Of a stretch of 36,841 nucleotides of DNA, positions 7,247 through 14,775 are shown one piece after another. The translations under genes were made by a program, and so were the position numbers. The notes beneath the pieces were generated by a model. The model saw only the letters and a list, made by a program, of their open reading frames with translations. It had not been told where the DNA came from and made no database searches. Source of the DNA: Promethearchaeota archaeon (lineage in GTDB: Archaea > Asgardarchaeota > Lokiarchaeia > Sigyniarchaeales > SOKP01); contig JAHLWH010000107.1 of assembly GCA_019058015.1 (NCBI GenBank), positions 1-36,841 of the forward strand, in the 5' to 3' direction. The first letter of the stretch is position 1, and the number at the start of each line of letters is the position of its first letter.

Positions 7247-7669
7247 ATGAGGCAAAGGGGTATTGTTGGTATTTTAGGTTCAGTTGTCGCAATAGTTATT
7301 ATTTTATCAGTTGTTGCTTTTATAATGTTTACTCCTTGAAACTGTGAAATTAATATAATAAGTCCTAGATATTCAGAAGTTTGGGATGAGTTAGGAGATT
7401 ATACAATAATATGGGAAGCATCTGATTCAATTGAAAATGTTAAGATCGAACTCTATAGAGGAAACGATTTTATATTAATAATTTCAAGTAAAACCATTAA
7501 TAATGGTCAATTAAATTTTACGATTAACGAAAGTAATGCGGAATTTCTTAGTGGTCTTAATTTTAGGGTAAAAATAGCCGATTTTAATAATGAAAATAAT
7601 TATGCATTTAGCGATTATTTTACGATTAACATCAAATCTGATAATGGCAATGGTGGTGGATGAGGTTAA
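7247..7669 (+). CDS. Candidate membrane-anchored selenoprotein with two in-frame TGA codons
   Basis: Read with TGA as selenocysteine this is a 140-aa protein: a basic N-terminus and membrane helix (about 5-28), Sec31 in the segment TP-U-NCE, a beta-rich domain (about 37-128) resembling Kre9/KNH-type extracellular domains (ISPRYSEVWDELGDYTIIW, then NVKIELYRG and YFTI), a Gly/Asn linker, and a C-terminal GGG-U-G with Sec139 next to last. The TGA codons are at 7337-7339 and 7661-7663; the stop is TAA at 7667-7669. After the first TGA the frame stays open for 107 codons without any ATG, GTG or TTG, so the domain cannot start on its own by usual rules. A strong Shine-Dalgarno site precedes it and a SECIS-like hairpin follows at 7808-7883. 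Alternatives are a decayed gene, sequencing error, or TGA read as Trp. Confidence 0.6.
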
Positions 7670-7671
7670 AC

Positions 7672-7803
7672 ATGACAAGAAAAAAAATAATTATTATAAG
7701 TTCTGTTATTACCGTCATAGTTTTAATCTATTTAATTCTTAGATTTACAATTTTTACTGAAGGCGGTTTAATTTGATGGTTTAGAGAAATATTCAATTTG
7801 TAA
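7672..7803 (+). CDS. Candidate 43-aa membrane selenopeptide, one in-frame TGA
   Basis: The ATG lies two bases after the TAA of the preceding frame. With TGA (7774-7776) as Sec it encodes 43 aa: a basic start (MTRKK), a membrane helix (about 6-24), a short outer segment FTEGGLI, Sec35, and WFREIFNL before TAA at 7801-7803. If TGA stopped translation, a 34-aa peptide would result. The tight spacing suggests translation coupled to the upstream gene. The SECIS-like hairpin begins four bases after the stop, so one 3' element could serve both frames. The partner role with the preceding protein, for example as a redox pair at the membrane, is inference from context only. Confidence 0.45.
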
Positions 7804-7807
7804 AAAA

Positions 7808-7883
7808 AACCCAAGATTTAAATGATGAATATTCAAAAATTGTAGGAATATTCGGATCGGAGTGCAACTCCCTTCTCTTGGTT
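7808..7883 (+). promoter_or_regulatory. SECIS-like element with eukaryote-type kink-turn core
   Basis: Outer stem: 7811-7816 (CCAAGA) pairs with 7876-7881 (TCTTGG), extended by AA/TT at 7808-7809 and 7882-7883 past a bulged C. Core: AUGA at 7822-7825, with the quartet strand UGAU (7823-7826), faces GGAU at 7854-7857, which fits the UGAN/NGAN quartet with two sheared G-A pairs. Upper stem: GAATATTC at 7827-7834 pairs fully with GAATATTC at 7846-7853. Apical loop: 11 bases, 7835-7845, starting AAAAA, with the A-run 9 bases from UGA. A small side hairpin (GGAG/CTCC, 7859-7871) lies between core and outer stem, and the outer stem does not abut the core as in classical eukaryotic SECIS. Its place right after the stop of the second frame fits 3'-UTR SECIS elements of archaea and eukaryotes. 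Confidence 0.6.
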
Positions 7884-8048
7884 ATTAAATTTTTTAAAAA
7901 AAAAGATTTCTTTCAAATAAGCAACACAAGTACAAAAATTAAGTAATATCATAATAGAAATATTTCATTTTTAGCTTTTTAATAATATTTAGATAAAATT
8001 TTATATCGTAAACTTTTATTCTATTTTAAAATCAGTGAAATTTGTAAA

Positions 8049-8060
8049 AAGCTTAAATAA
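8049..8060 (+). promoter_or_regulatory. BRE/TATA-like promoter element of the AbrB-like gene
   Basis: AAGCTTAAATAA, identical to 7156-7167, lies about 49 bases before the ATG at 8109. The stretch from 7884 to here is very AT-rich and shows no other feature. Confidence 0.4.
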
Positions 8061-8108
8061 ATTATTAAAATTTATAATAATGGATAATTTTAAATAAGTG
8101 ATTTCCAA

Positions 8109-9125
8109 ATGGAAAATTCTAAAAATCAAGATAAGGATGACCCTGAAAAAATCTATTTTGAGGACATCGTTAATCTAAAGAAGAGTGGTGGGATAACGAT
8201 ACCTAAAAATATTCGAGATGAATTATTTCCTGAATCAATAGAGAATATTTTTTTCAAATTATATGTCCCTAAAGAAAAAGATAAAATAATTTTAGAAATT
8301 TTGCCTGAAGAAGAGGCCAAAAAGCTTTCTGAAGAATTAAAATTAAAGAAAAAAACTCAGCAAATACTAAAGCCGAAATCTAAAGAAGTTGGAGGACGGA
8401 AAAAAAAAGAAAAGGTTTTAGGCCCTCAACCTGACTTTGGTCGTTATTTCGTTTATAATTTTGAAGCTCAGCAAAAACTTAGACCAATATTAGAATCTGT
8501 ATTTTATAAATTTGCTGAGACTCCTATTAATTTTGATGATGCTATGGGACGAATTAAATATGGGTTGGTTTCTTATCTTGGTTCAAATAATATTGAAAAT
8601 GCAAGATTATATTTTTCGGTTATAAACTTCTTATGTGATGTGATTGAGAAATTCAACATACCGAATTTGATAGAGTGGATTAATGATAAGATTATTGATA
8701 ATATAAAAAGTAAATTTCTTTACGAACAATCGTTATTAAGTTTGATCTCAACGTCAAATAAAATGCAAAAATATGAGAAAAGCGAAATATTTGTGAATAA
8801 AATCTTAAATAATATTGACAGTTATTCAAAAAACGAGTTATATAATATTTTAAATTCATTTGAGAATTTAGTAAAAATAGTTTATAAAGATCGTTCCTAT
8901 CCACAAATATTTGAACTAATTAAAGAAAAGTTATTGATTTATCTAAAAGAAATTGAAGATGTTGATTATAAAATACAAATAATTGAGTTGTTAGAGAATC
9001 TTAAATTTATTGAAACTGCATATAATATTGCCAAGGAAATATCAATGAATTTACCTCCAGAGTCACATAGAGTAGAACTTCTGAGAGAAATTGTAAAAAG
9101 ATTACATAAAAAACCGATTGTTTAA
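8109..9125 (+). CDS. AbrB/SpoVT-like N-terminal domain with helical-repeat C-terminus
   Basis: 338 aa from ATG at 8109. Residues about 17-60 (IVNLKKSGGITIPKNIRDEL and following strands) match the swapped-hairpin AbrB/SpoVT fold, whose hallmark is 'g.itIPkeiR..l'. In archaea such domains occur in transcription regulators and antitoxins. A lysine-rich linker (about 75-105) leads to an all-helical region (about 115-338) that looks like tandem helical repeats, perhaps TPR- or HEAT-like, suited to protein binding. There is no partner gene in the same direction; the next gene is convergent. DNA binding is plausible but not shown. Confidence 0.55.
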   Translation: MENSKNQDKDDPEKIYFEDIVNLKKSGGITIPKNIRDELFPESIENIFFKLYVPKEKDKIILEILPEEEAKKLSEELKLKKKTQQILKPKSKEVGGRKKKEKVLGPQPDFGRYFVYNFEAQQKLRPILESVFYKFAETPINFDDAMGRIKYGLVSYLGSNNIENARLYFSVINFLCDVIEKFNIPNLIEWINDKIIDNIKSKFLYEQSLLSLISTSNKMQKYEKSEIFVNKILNNIDSYSKNELYNILNSFENLVKIVYKDRSYPQIFELIKEKLLIYLKEIEDVDYKIQIIELLENLKFIETAYNIAKEISMNLPPESHRVELLREIVKRLHKKPIV

Positions 9126-9149
9126 AATTTTTTATTGATATTTGGAATA

Positions 9150-10196
9150 TTAATTATTTTTTTTGCCTTTTTTCAAAGATTTTTTAATTCTTTGCTTTTC
9201 TTTTTCTCTTACTTCATGTTCTTTCTCTTTAAGTTCTTTTTCTTTTAATTCCAACTCTGATTGGGATAATTCTCTTTCTTTTTCAACTAATTCTTTTTTC
9301 TTTTCTAATAGTTCTTCCTTTACTTCTAAACTCTTTTCTTCTAATTGTTTTTCTTTTTCTACTACTTCTAATTCTTTTTCTTTTAATTCAAGTTCTTTTT
9401 CTTTTAATTCACGTTCTTTATCTGCAAGAATTTTTTCTTTTTGTTCTAATTCTTCATCTATTACTTTGTCCTTTAAAGCCTTCTCTTTATCCTCTAATTC
9501 TTTTTCCTTAAATTCTAGTTCTTCTTTTTTAATTTCAATTTCTCGTTCTTCCAATTCTTTTTCTTTTACGGCCAATTCTCTTTTTTCTATCTCTTTTTCT
9601 TCTAAATCTTTAATAGAGGTAAGAGATTTTAAGACATTATCGCATTTTTCCTTAAAATTATCATCTGCTTGTTTACAAGATTCTAAAATTACTTCTTCTA
9701 AATTAATGGGGCTATTTTTTCCAATAGATTTTAGTGCTTGAATAGCCTTGGTATGAACAAATTCTTGCTCATCAGAAAGTTTTTCAAGAATTAATTTAAT
9801 TAAATCTTTATCTTCGATTTTATATACCTTAGCAATGAAGTTTATTAATTGAAGCATTCCTTCCTTTACATTTGGATCTTCAGATTTTAATAATTCCTTA
9901 GCGAAGGGTAAAATAATTTCATATTCCATTTCACATATTGGTTTTAAGGCTAACACAAAAGCATATCTTAGAACGTCGTCTTTTATCGCTAAGTTTTTAA
10001 GCAACTTAGGGATTATTGTTCTTATAACAACAGCTCCTTTCTTTGCAATATGGGAAAGTTTTTTAATTAAAATCTCCAGACGATTAATATAATCCTCGTG
10101 TTCAAAGTTTAGATATTCATATATCGCTTCTACAGCACTTTGGAATTTTTCTTCTTCAATTAATTGGAGTATATTTTCAAATATTTCGTTAGACAT
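9150..10196 (-). CDS. HEAT-repeat protein with long Glu/Lys-rich helix
   Basis: 348 aa. Residues 1-195 form tandem helix pairs of HEAT/ARM type, for example IRTIIPKLLKNLAIKDD, ILPFAKELLKSEDPNVKEG and LEKLSDEQEFVHTKAIQALKSIG. Residues about 197-348 are almost only Glu, Lys, Leu and Arg in KEKELEEKE-like units. This is either a very long coiled coil or a stable single alpha helix of roughly 150 residues, ending in a basic KKGKKNN tail. HEAT solenoids act as protein scaffolds, including in eukaryotic vesicle coats, but no adaptin-specific motif is visible. A TATA-like box lies upstream at 10234-10245. Confidence 0.7.
   Translation of the reverse strand: MSNEIFENILQLIEEEKFQSAVEAIYEYLNFEHEDYINRLEILIKKLSHIAKKGAVVIRTIIPKLLKNLAIKDDVLRYAFVLALKPICEMEYEIILPFAKELLKSEDPNVKEGMLQLINFIAKVYKIEDKDLIKLILEKLSDEQEFVHTKAIQALKSIGKNSPINLEEVILESCKQADDNFKEKCDNVLKSLTSIKDLEEKEIEKRELAVKEKELEEREIEIKKEELEFKEKELEDKEKALKDKVIDEELEQKEKILADKERELKEKELELKEKELEVVEKEKQLEEKSLEVKEELLEKKKELVEKERELSQSELELKEKELKEKEHEVREKEKQRIKKSLKKGKKNN
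9157..9164 (+). terminator. Poly-T terminator between convergent genes
   Basis: Eight T residues 32-39 bases after the stop of the AbrB-like gene. They overlap the 3' end of the convergent HEAT gene. Confidence 0.35.
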
Positions 10197-10233
10197 TTAT
10201 CACTATCTCCCTTATTTTAGTTAGATGAATTAA

Positions 10234-10245
10234 ATTTATATATAT
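10234..10245 (-). promoter_or_regulatory. TATA-like box of the HEAT-repeat gene
   Basis: On the minus strand this is ATATATATAAAT, about 40-50 bases before the ATG at 10196. A purine-rich GGGAGAT lies between it and the start codon and may serve as Shine-Dalgarno site. Confidence 0.4.
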
Positions 10246-10266
10246 TTTTTTCATTTTTTTTGTTTT

Positions 10267-11187
10267 TTAATTCTTTTTTTTATATAAATGGTTAAAAAAT
10301 TCAAATATATTTTGAACATTCTCATAGTTTATTTGCCGTTTTCCAGAAAATTCATGATTTATGTTTGTTTTTAGTTTTATATTTAATTTTATATCAATAT
10401 TGTTTGACTCATCAAAATAGATTTTTATTTCATCAGAAATATCGCTTATTGTATCAATATCTTTTAAAAATAACGACCTATTTTCATCGATATCTTCATT
10501 AAAATATTTATGCAAATCCGTTTGTTTCTTTTTAAATACTCTTAAAGAAATTAGAATTGAATTTTCTGGCGTTCTTTCAACTATTATGTGAGAATAATTT
10601 GTGGCTAAAAATAAAATAAGATTTTCCAGTAAATTTATAATAGATATTTCATCTCTTCTTAAATTACAGCAAACATATTGTTTTTTTAAATAAGATAGAT
10701 AAATTTTTTTAAAAAATTGGATAATTAAATAATTGTCCGTCAAAAAATATCTAAAATCATCTTTCATTTTTCTCTTGAAAGATTCTAACACATTTATAAC
10801 TTCTTCATATTTTCTGAATGATAAATTTTTAAAAAGAGATCGGTAATTTTTTGGGAAAAAAATTGCTAAGAAATCTAATAAATAGATATAAGAATCAACT
10901 GGTTTATATAATAGTCTTTTCTTTTCTTTATCTCGAGCGATAAGATTCACCAATTGTCTATAACAGAATTTGGGAACATCATCTAATTTCGCTCCTGATA
11001 TTATTCGCAATTTTAATAAAAATCTTCTTGAACATAAGGGGGTTAAAGTACATTGAATTCTATCTCGTTGGCATCTAATGCATAATGCATCTATATCTTT
11101 AGCAACATTTTTTAAGAGTTCTGTATTTTGTTTTTTAAATCCATGTTTTAAAAGGAAATCAATGATTGCGCGGGGATCAGTATTCAT
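10267..11187 (-). CDS. Unknown protein with N-terminal four-Cys zinc motif
   Basis: 306 aa. Near the N-terminus (about residues 36-52) four cysteines are spaced C-x2-C-x6-C-x5-C within ALCIRCQRDRIQC. This is close to the C-x2-C-x6-C-x4-C finger at the N-terminus of archaeal Nre repair proteins. The rest of the protein does not look like Nre. It is helical and basic to about residue 180, with a CC pair at about 172-173, and more beta-rich after. No membrane helix. It lies 70 bases upstream of the HEAT gene on the same strand and may be co-expressed, though that gene has its own TATA-like box. Function unknown. Confidence 0.55.
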   Translation of the reverse strand: MNTDPRAIIDFLLKHGFKKQNTELLKNVAKDIDALCIRCQRDRIQCTLTPLCSRRFLLKLRIISGAKLDDVPKFCYRQLVNLIARDKEKKRLLYKPVDSYIYLLDFLAIFFPKNYRSLFKNLSFRKYEEVINVLESFKRKMKDDFRYFLTDNYLIIQFFKKIYLSYLKKQYVCCNLRRDEISIINLLENLILFLATNYSHIIVERTPENSILISLRVFKKKQTDLHKYFNEDIDENRSLFLKDIDTISDISDEIKIYFDESNNIDIKLNIKLKTNINHEFSGKRQINYENVQNIFEFFNHLYKKKN

Positions 11188-11344
11188 CTTATTTTTTTAA
11201 GCCAGAATATTTCTAATCAATTTATTAAGTTATAGTAAAAATCTAATATATTTAATTTTGATTTTTCTGAAATAAGGAACACTTATAAGAGTTATTTTTT
11301 ATTATTGATAATATAAAAAAGCTGTCAATAGATGATTTTGAGAA

Positions 11345-12769
11345 TTGCTACGGCAAATTTATATTATTTATGATAAAAAAATAATTTTTAGTTATTCTTA
11401 TGCATTAGCTTTTAATAATGAGCAATTTAAAAATGTTCAAGACCTATTAAATGAATTTATTGATTTACCAATACCAAATCAGTTTTTTCATCGCCCTTTT
11501 GGAAATTATCAATTGTTTTACATTACAAGAAATAAAATTTTCTATTTAATTATTGCCGATCTTGTTGATAAAAGAGACTATATTAATGAAATTTTAAATA
11601 AAATTACTAAAAGATTTCAAAATTTATTTCCCAATTCTTTAGAGATTAAAGAAAAAAATAAAGAAAAAAATGAATTTATTGAGTTTTTGAAAGATATTCA
11701 TTATGAACTTCATTCAAAGATCGCACTAATAGGACCTTATGGTTCAGGAAAAACAACAATTGCAAATCTTTTAAAATTAAATTTGGAACCAAAAATATTT
11801 ATGAATTTTGCAAAATCTTATAAAATAAGTATTGAAAACTTATATTTTGATTTATGGGACTTCCAATTGGAAGACAATTTTTCACCATTATGGAATAAAT
11901 TTTTAAGTGGTAGTGATTTAATTTTGCTGGTTTTTGACTCTACAAATCATAAAACCAAAACATTGACACATTTTATTAATCTTCAAAAAACCGATGCAAA
12001 ATTTTCAAAACTTATAATATTTGCAAATAAACAAGATTTATCGGAAGCGATAGAAGCTAAACAAATAGAAAAGGAATTTAATTTTCCAGTATTTGGTATT
12101 TCACTTAAAGACTTTGAAATTAAGAATAAATTAATAAAAATTATCTCAAATGAATTAAAGATAAAAAAAGAATTTCCATCAGAATTTGATGATTTATTAA
12201 AAAAAGCAGAAAATGAAGTTATTAATAAAAATTATTCGGAAGCGATTAAACATTTTAATTATTTAAAAAATATTTGCAAAAAGTTTCAAGAATTTATACA
12301 TTTATCTTCTATCGAGCAAAAAATTAGTGAAATCGAAAAATTAATCGAAAAAGAAAAAAAAGAAAAAGAAGTAGAGAAATTTAAGGTTAAAGCTCCTGAA
12401 AAAATTTCATTTTCTCAAAAAGTTTCGGTAAAACCTCTTCCTCCTCAAGATAAAACAACTAAAATAATAACTTCAGAAGAAAAGCCAATTAAAGAAATTG
12501 AAAAAAAGACAAGAAAACAGTTTTTAAAACCACAAGATATTAAGGTTAATCTGGATGCGGTTAAAGAAGATTCAATTATAAAAACTTCATTTGATACGTT
12601 AGAGAGTGAACTATTTTATTTAATAAAAGAAAAACAAGGAATCATAAGTTTAAAATTATGTAAAACTTATGTTGATAGACTACAGAATAAATTGGAACGA
12701 CCATTAACTTCAGTTGATCTTCATAAAGCCGCAGAAATATATTTAAAGAAAAAAAAAATCATCCATTAA
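11345..12769 (+). CDS. Longin domain fused to Arf-like small GTPase
   Basis: 474 aa from TTG at 11345, the only start after an in-frame TGA six bases upstream. Residues 1-95 look like a longin domain: IYIIYDKKIIFSYSYA, then a helix, then KIFYLIIADLVD and a helix ending RF. Residues 124-272 are a GTPase: P-loop GPYGSGKTT (130-138), switch-II region DLWDFQLEDNFSPLW (169-183), a VFDST strand, FANKQDL (226-232, as in Arf proteins) and GISLKD (251-256). The switch II Gly and Gln of Arf 'WDxGGQ' are missing, so hydrolysis may be slow or altered. The rest is helical with a charged linker (about 335-400) and a small helical C-terminal domain. Longin domains bind GTPases in trafficking complexes, so this may work in cis. 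It overlaps the convergent antiporter-like gene by four bases. Confidence 0.7.
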   Translation: MLRQIYIIYDKKIIFSYSYALAFNNEQFKNVQDLLNEFIDLPIPNQFFHRPFGNYQLFYITRNKIFYLIIADLVDKRDYINEILNKITKRFQNLFPNSLEIKEKNKEKNEFIEFLKDIHYELHSKIALIGPYGSGKTTIANLLKLNLEPKIFMNFAKSYKISIENLYFDLWDFQLEDNFSPLWNKFLSGSDLILLVFDSTNHKTKTLTHFINLQKTDAKFSKLIIFANKQDLSEAIEAKQIEKEFNFPVFGISLKDFEIKNKLIKIISNELKIKKEFPSEFDDLLKKAENEVINKNYSEAIKHFNYLKNICKKFQEFIHLSSIEQKISEIEKLIEKEKKEKEVEKFKVKAPEKISFSQKVSVKPLPPQDKTTKIITSEEKPIKEIEKKTRKQFLKPQDIKVNLDAVKEDSIIKTSFDTLESELFYLIKEKQGIISLKLCKTYVDRLQNKLERPLTSVDLHKAAEIYLKKKKIIH

Positions 12770-14271
12770 TGCATAAATTGTTCAGTACAAAAATTTATTA
12801 TTTCCATAAATAAAGAATTGTTGAAAAAATAGAAGGTACATAAAAAAATAGAAAGAATAAAAGTTAATATTTGAGGAAAGTAATCTAATTTAGTTATTGG
12901 TCTTATATTCTTATTTTTTAAATATTTTGGAGTTCCAATGAATATATCATTAAATGTGATGGAAACCCAAATTAATATAATTATGAAATAAATAATTAAT
13001 AGTGCCCAAATTGTATAACCAATAAATGAAATATGCGGTAAATCGATTAGTGATTCTGTAAAAATATTTGAGATTAAATTTATTAAGATATTTCCCAGAG
13101 CAAACGGAATTGTTAGTAAAATACCCCCAATTAAATAAAAGATTCCAAAAATCTTATATTTTTTCCAAAATCCACCTAAAATTTTAATATTATCATCCAA
13201 AGTCTCAAGCATTACGGGTTTTAAACTGTAAAATAATAATATTTTTACTAAAATCATACAAAAAATAAATAAAAAAACAAAACTTCCATATTCAATTTTT
13301 ATTAATTCAGTTGGTAAAAATCCGATAAAAGCTGAAATTAATAAAATCATATTGAAATCAGAATTTGAAGACAATCCTAAAATCTTTTTAATTGAAAAGG
13401 ATCTTCCATCAATTGCAGTAAAGGTCTCAGTTAATGAGTAAGTAATTGATATAATTAACCCAACAACTGCAATGATTAAAATTATAAGTGAATTTATTAC
13501 TAAATCATAAGTGAAGGTTAAAAGGAATTTAAATAGAATAAAATTAATTATTGGGAATGTTAAATTGGTAATTGTAAATAAAGTTGTATATGTTGAATCG
13601 TGATAATAAACCTTAAGATGATATATAGAAAAGGGAATAATTCCACATGGGATACCAAATCCAAATAAAAATAATAAGGAGATTATTAGATTTAAGGCAG
13701 GATTTAACTCAGAATTTCTAATTTCAGTTAATATGAAAGAATTAAATTCAAAATAAATTAACAATAGTCCGAGAATTAGAAAAATGATACTTAAAATTAT
13801 TGAAATGAAGAAAAGTCTTAATAGTTTAAATGGTTTTGAATATATTCCAAAATAGAAAATTAATCCCAGAGAGATATAAACAATTATAACAAAAATTACA
13901 GTTATTAAAATATTTGAAGTAAGCGATGCTCCAACCAGACTAAATATGATTAGAATTATTAAGAAATCATATAAATTTTCATTTATAATGCCTGTCATTT
14001 CATCTTTTGAAAAATATAATATGATGCAACTCAAAACAAATATAATTTCCCATAATAGAAATGTTCCAACATTTAAATTAAGGTTAAAATCATAATATTG
14101 TAAATCAAATAATGAAAAAATAATAATATTTAATGTATTAACAAATAAAATTATTAAATTTAAAATAATCAAAATATTCTTCCTATAAATTGATTTGGAG
14201 CAAGAAATTGACCAAAATAATCCAATTGAAAGACAATAAAGCGGAATAAAAGCAAGTAGAATGCCAATCAT
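12766..14271 (-). CDS. Antiporter/complex-I NuoN-like membrane protein, divergent
   Basis: 501 aa, about 14 hydrophobic helices over its whole length. The segment LFGFGIPCGIIPFSIYHLKVYYHDSTYT (given here as pieces: LFGFGIPCGIIPF, then HLKVYYHDS) aligns with the NuoL/M/N and Mrp core motif 'GfgfKaavvPFHiWlPdvy..aPt'. The channel Lys in that motif is not present, which raises doubt about proton pumping. The next helices continue with the broken-helix-like TNLTFPIIN pattern. A 110-aa membrane protein lies 15 bases upstream on the same strand and may be a partner subunit. No other complex I, Mrp or hydrogenase genes are near. A different polytopic family remains possible. Confidence 0.5.
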   Translation of the reverse strand: MIGILLAFIPLYCLSIGLFWSISCSKSIYRKNILIILNLIILFVNTLNIIIFSLFDLQYYDFNLNLNVGTFLLWEIIFVLSCIILYFSKDEMTGIINENLYDFLIILIIFSLVGASLTSNILITVIFVIIVYISLGLIFYFGIYSKPFKLLRLFFISIILSIIFLILGLLLIYFEFNSFILTEIRNSELNPALNLIISLLFLFGFGIPCGIIPFSIYHLKVYYHDSTYTTLFTITNLTFPIINFILFKFLLTFTYDLVINSLIILIIAVVGLIISITYSLTETFTAIDGRSFSIKKILGLSSNSDFNMILLISAFIGFLPTELIKIEYGSFVFLFIFCMILVKILLFYSLKPVMLETLDDNIKILGGFWKKYKIFGIFYLIGGILLTIPFALGNILINLISNIFTESLIDLPHISFIGYTIWALLIIYFIIILIWVSITFNDIFIGTPKYLKNKNIRPITKLDYFPQILTFILSIFLCTFYFFNNSLFMEIINFCTEQFMH

Positions 14272-14286
14272 TATTTTCTCAAAAAT

Positions 14287-14619
14287 TTAATTTTTTTCTT
14301 GTTTTTCTACAATTGTTGAATCGATTTTTAAATCTTTCCAGATTTCCGATTTTGTTTCTGAAAATAAGAACTTCCCTTTAATATAAAATAGCCTAGGAAT
14401 GAAACAAAAGAATACTATATATATAATTAGAATAATAATACATACAAAAAATAATAATTGAATTGTCGTATTTTCTATAAAGATCTCGATTCCTATGGAC
14501 CCTATTAAAATAATAAGAGAGGTAATGATACTTTTATCTTCCTTCTTTGAAATTTTATAGGATATTATAATTATAATTAATAACACAATTCCAAAAATTG
14601 ATAAAAGTATAACAAACAA
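14287..14619 (-). CDS. Small membrane protein, probable partner of the antiporter-like gene
   Basis: 110 aa from TTG at 14619, with three hydrophobic helices at about residues 2-21, 33-48 and 52-74 and a charged cytoplasmic tail. The frame is open ten more codons upstream without a standard start. Size and helix count recall NuoK/MrpC subunits, but I see no diagnostic residues. It is followed after 15 bases by the antiporter-like gene, so the two probably form one transcript. Confidence 0.5.
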   Translation of the reverse strand: MFVILLSIFGIVLLIIIIISYKISKKEDKSIITSLIILIGSIGIEIFIENTTIQLLFFVCIIILIIYIVFFCFIPRLFYIKGKFLFSETKSEIWKDLKIDSTIVEKQEKN

Positions 14620-14775
14620 ATCCGAAAATTCTGCAATATATTTTATAGAATATCACTAATTTATGGTATTTCTATTTAATTCTATATTAACAATTGTTTA
14701 ATAAAAATTTTTTTTAAACCTTTATTTAACTTAAATTAAAACATTTAAAATTATTATATATTAAAGGGAAAAATT

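Noticed and set aside
7247..7669. A broken pseudogene instead of a selenoprotein
   Set aside because: Only TGA stops interrupt the frames, there are no frameshifts, the Shine-Dalgarno site is intact and a SECIS-like element follows. Not fully excluded without homologs.
7247..7803. TGA reassigned to tryptophan across the genome
   Set aside because: Trp is encoded by TGG throughout all other genes, and several genes here end cleanly at TGA (for example at 7097 and 29386). The recoding seems limited to this locus, which fits Sec better.
9163..9741. Plus-strand 192-aa Ser/Phe-rich frame
   Set aside because: It is the antisense shadow of the Glu/Lys-rich helix of the HEAT protein; GAA/AAA codons read backwards give Ser/Phe runs.
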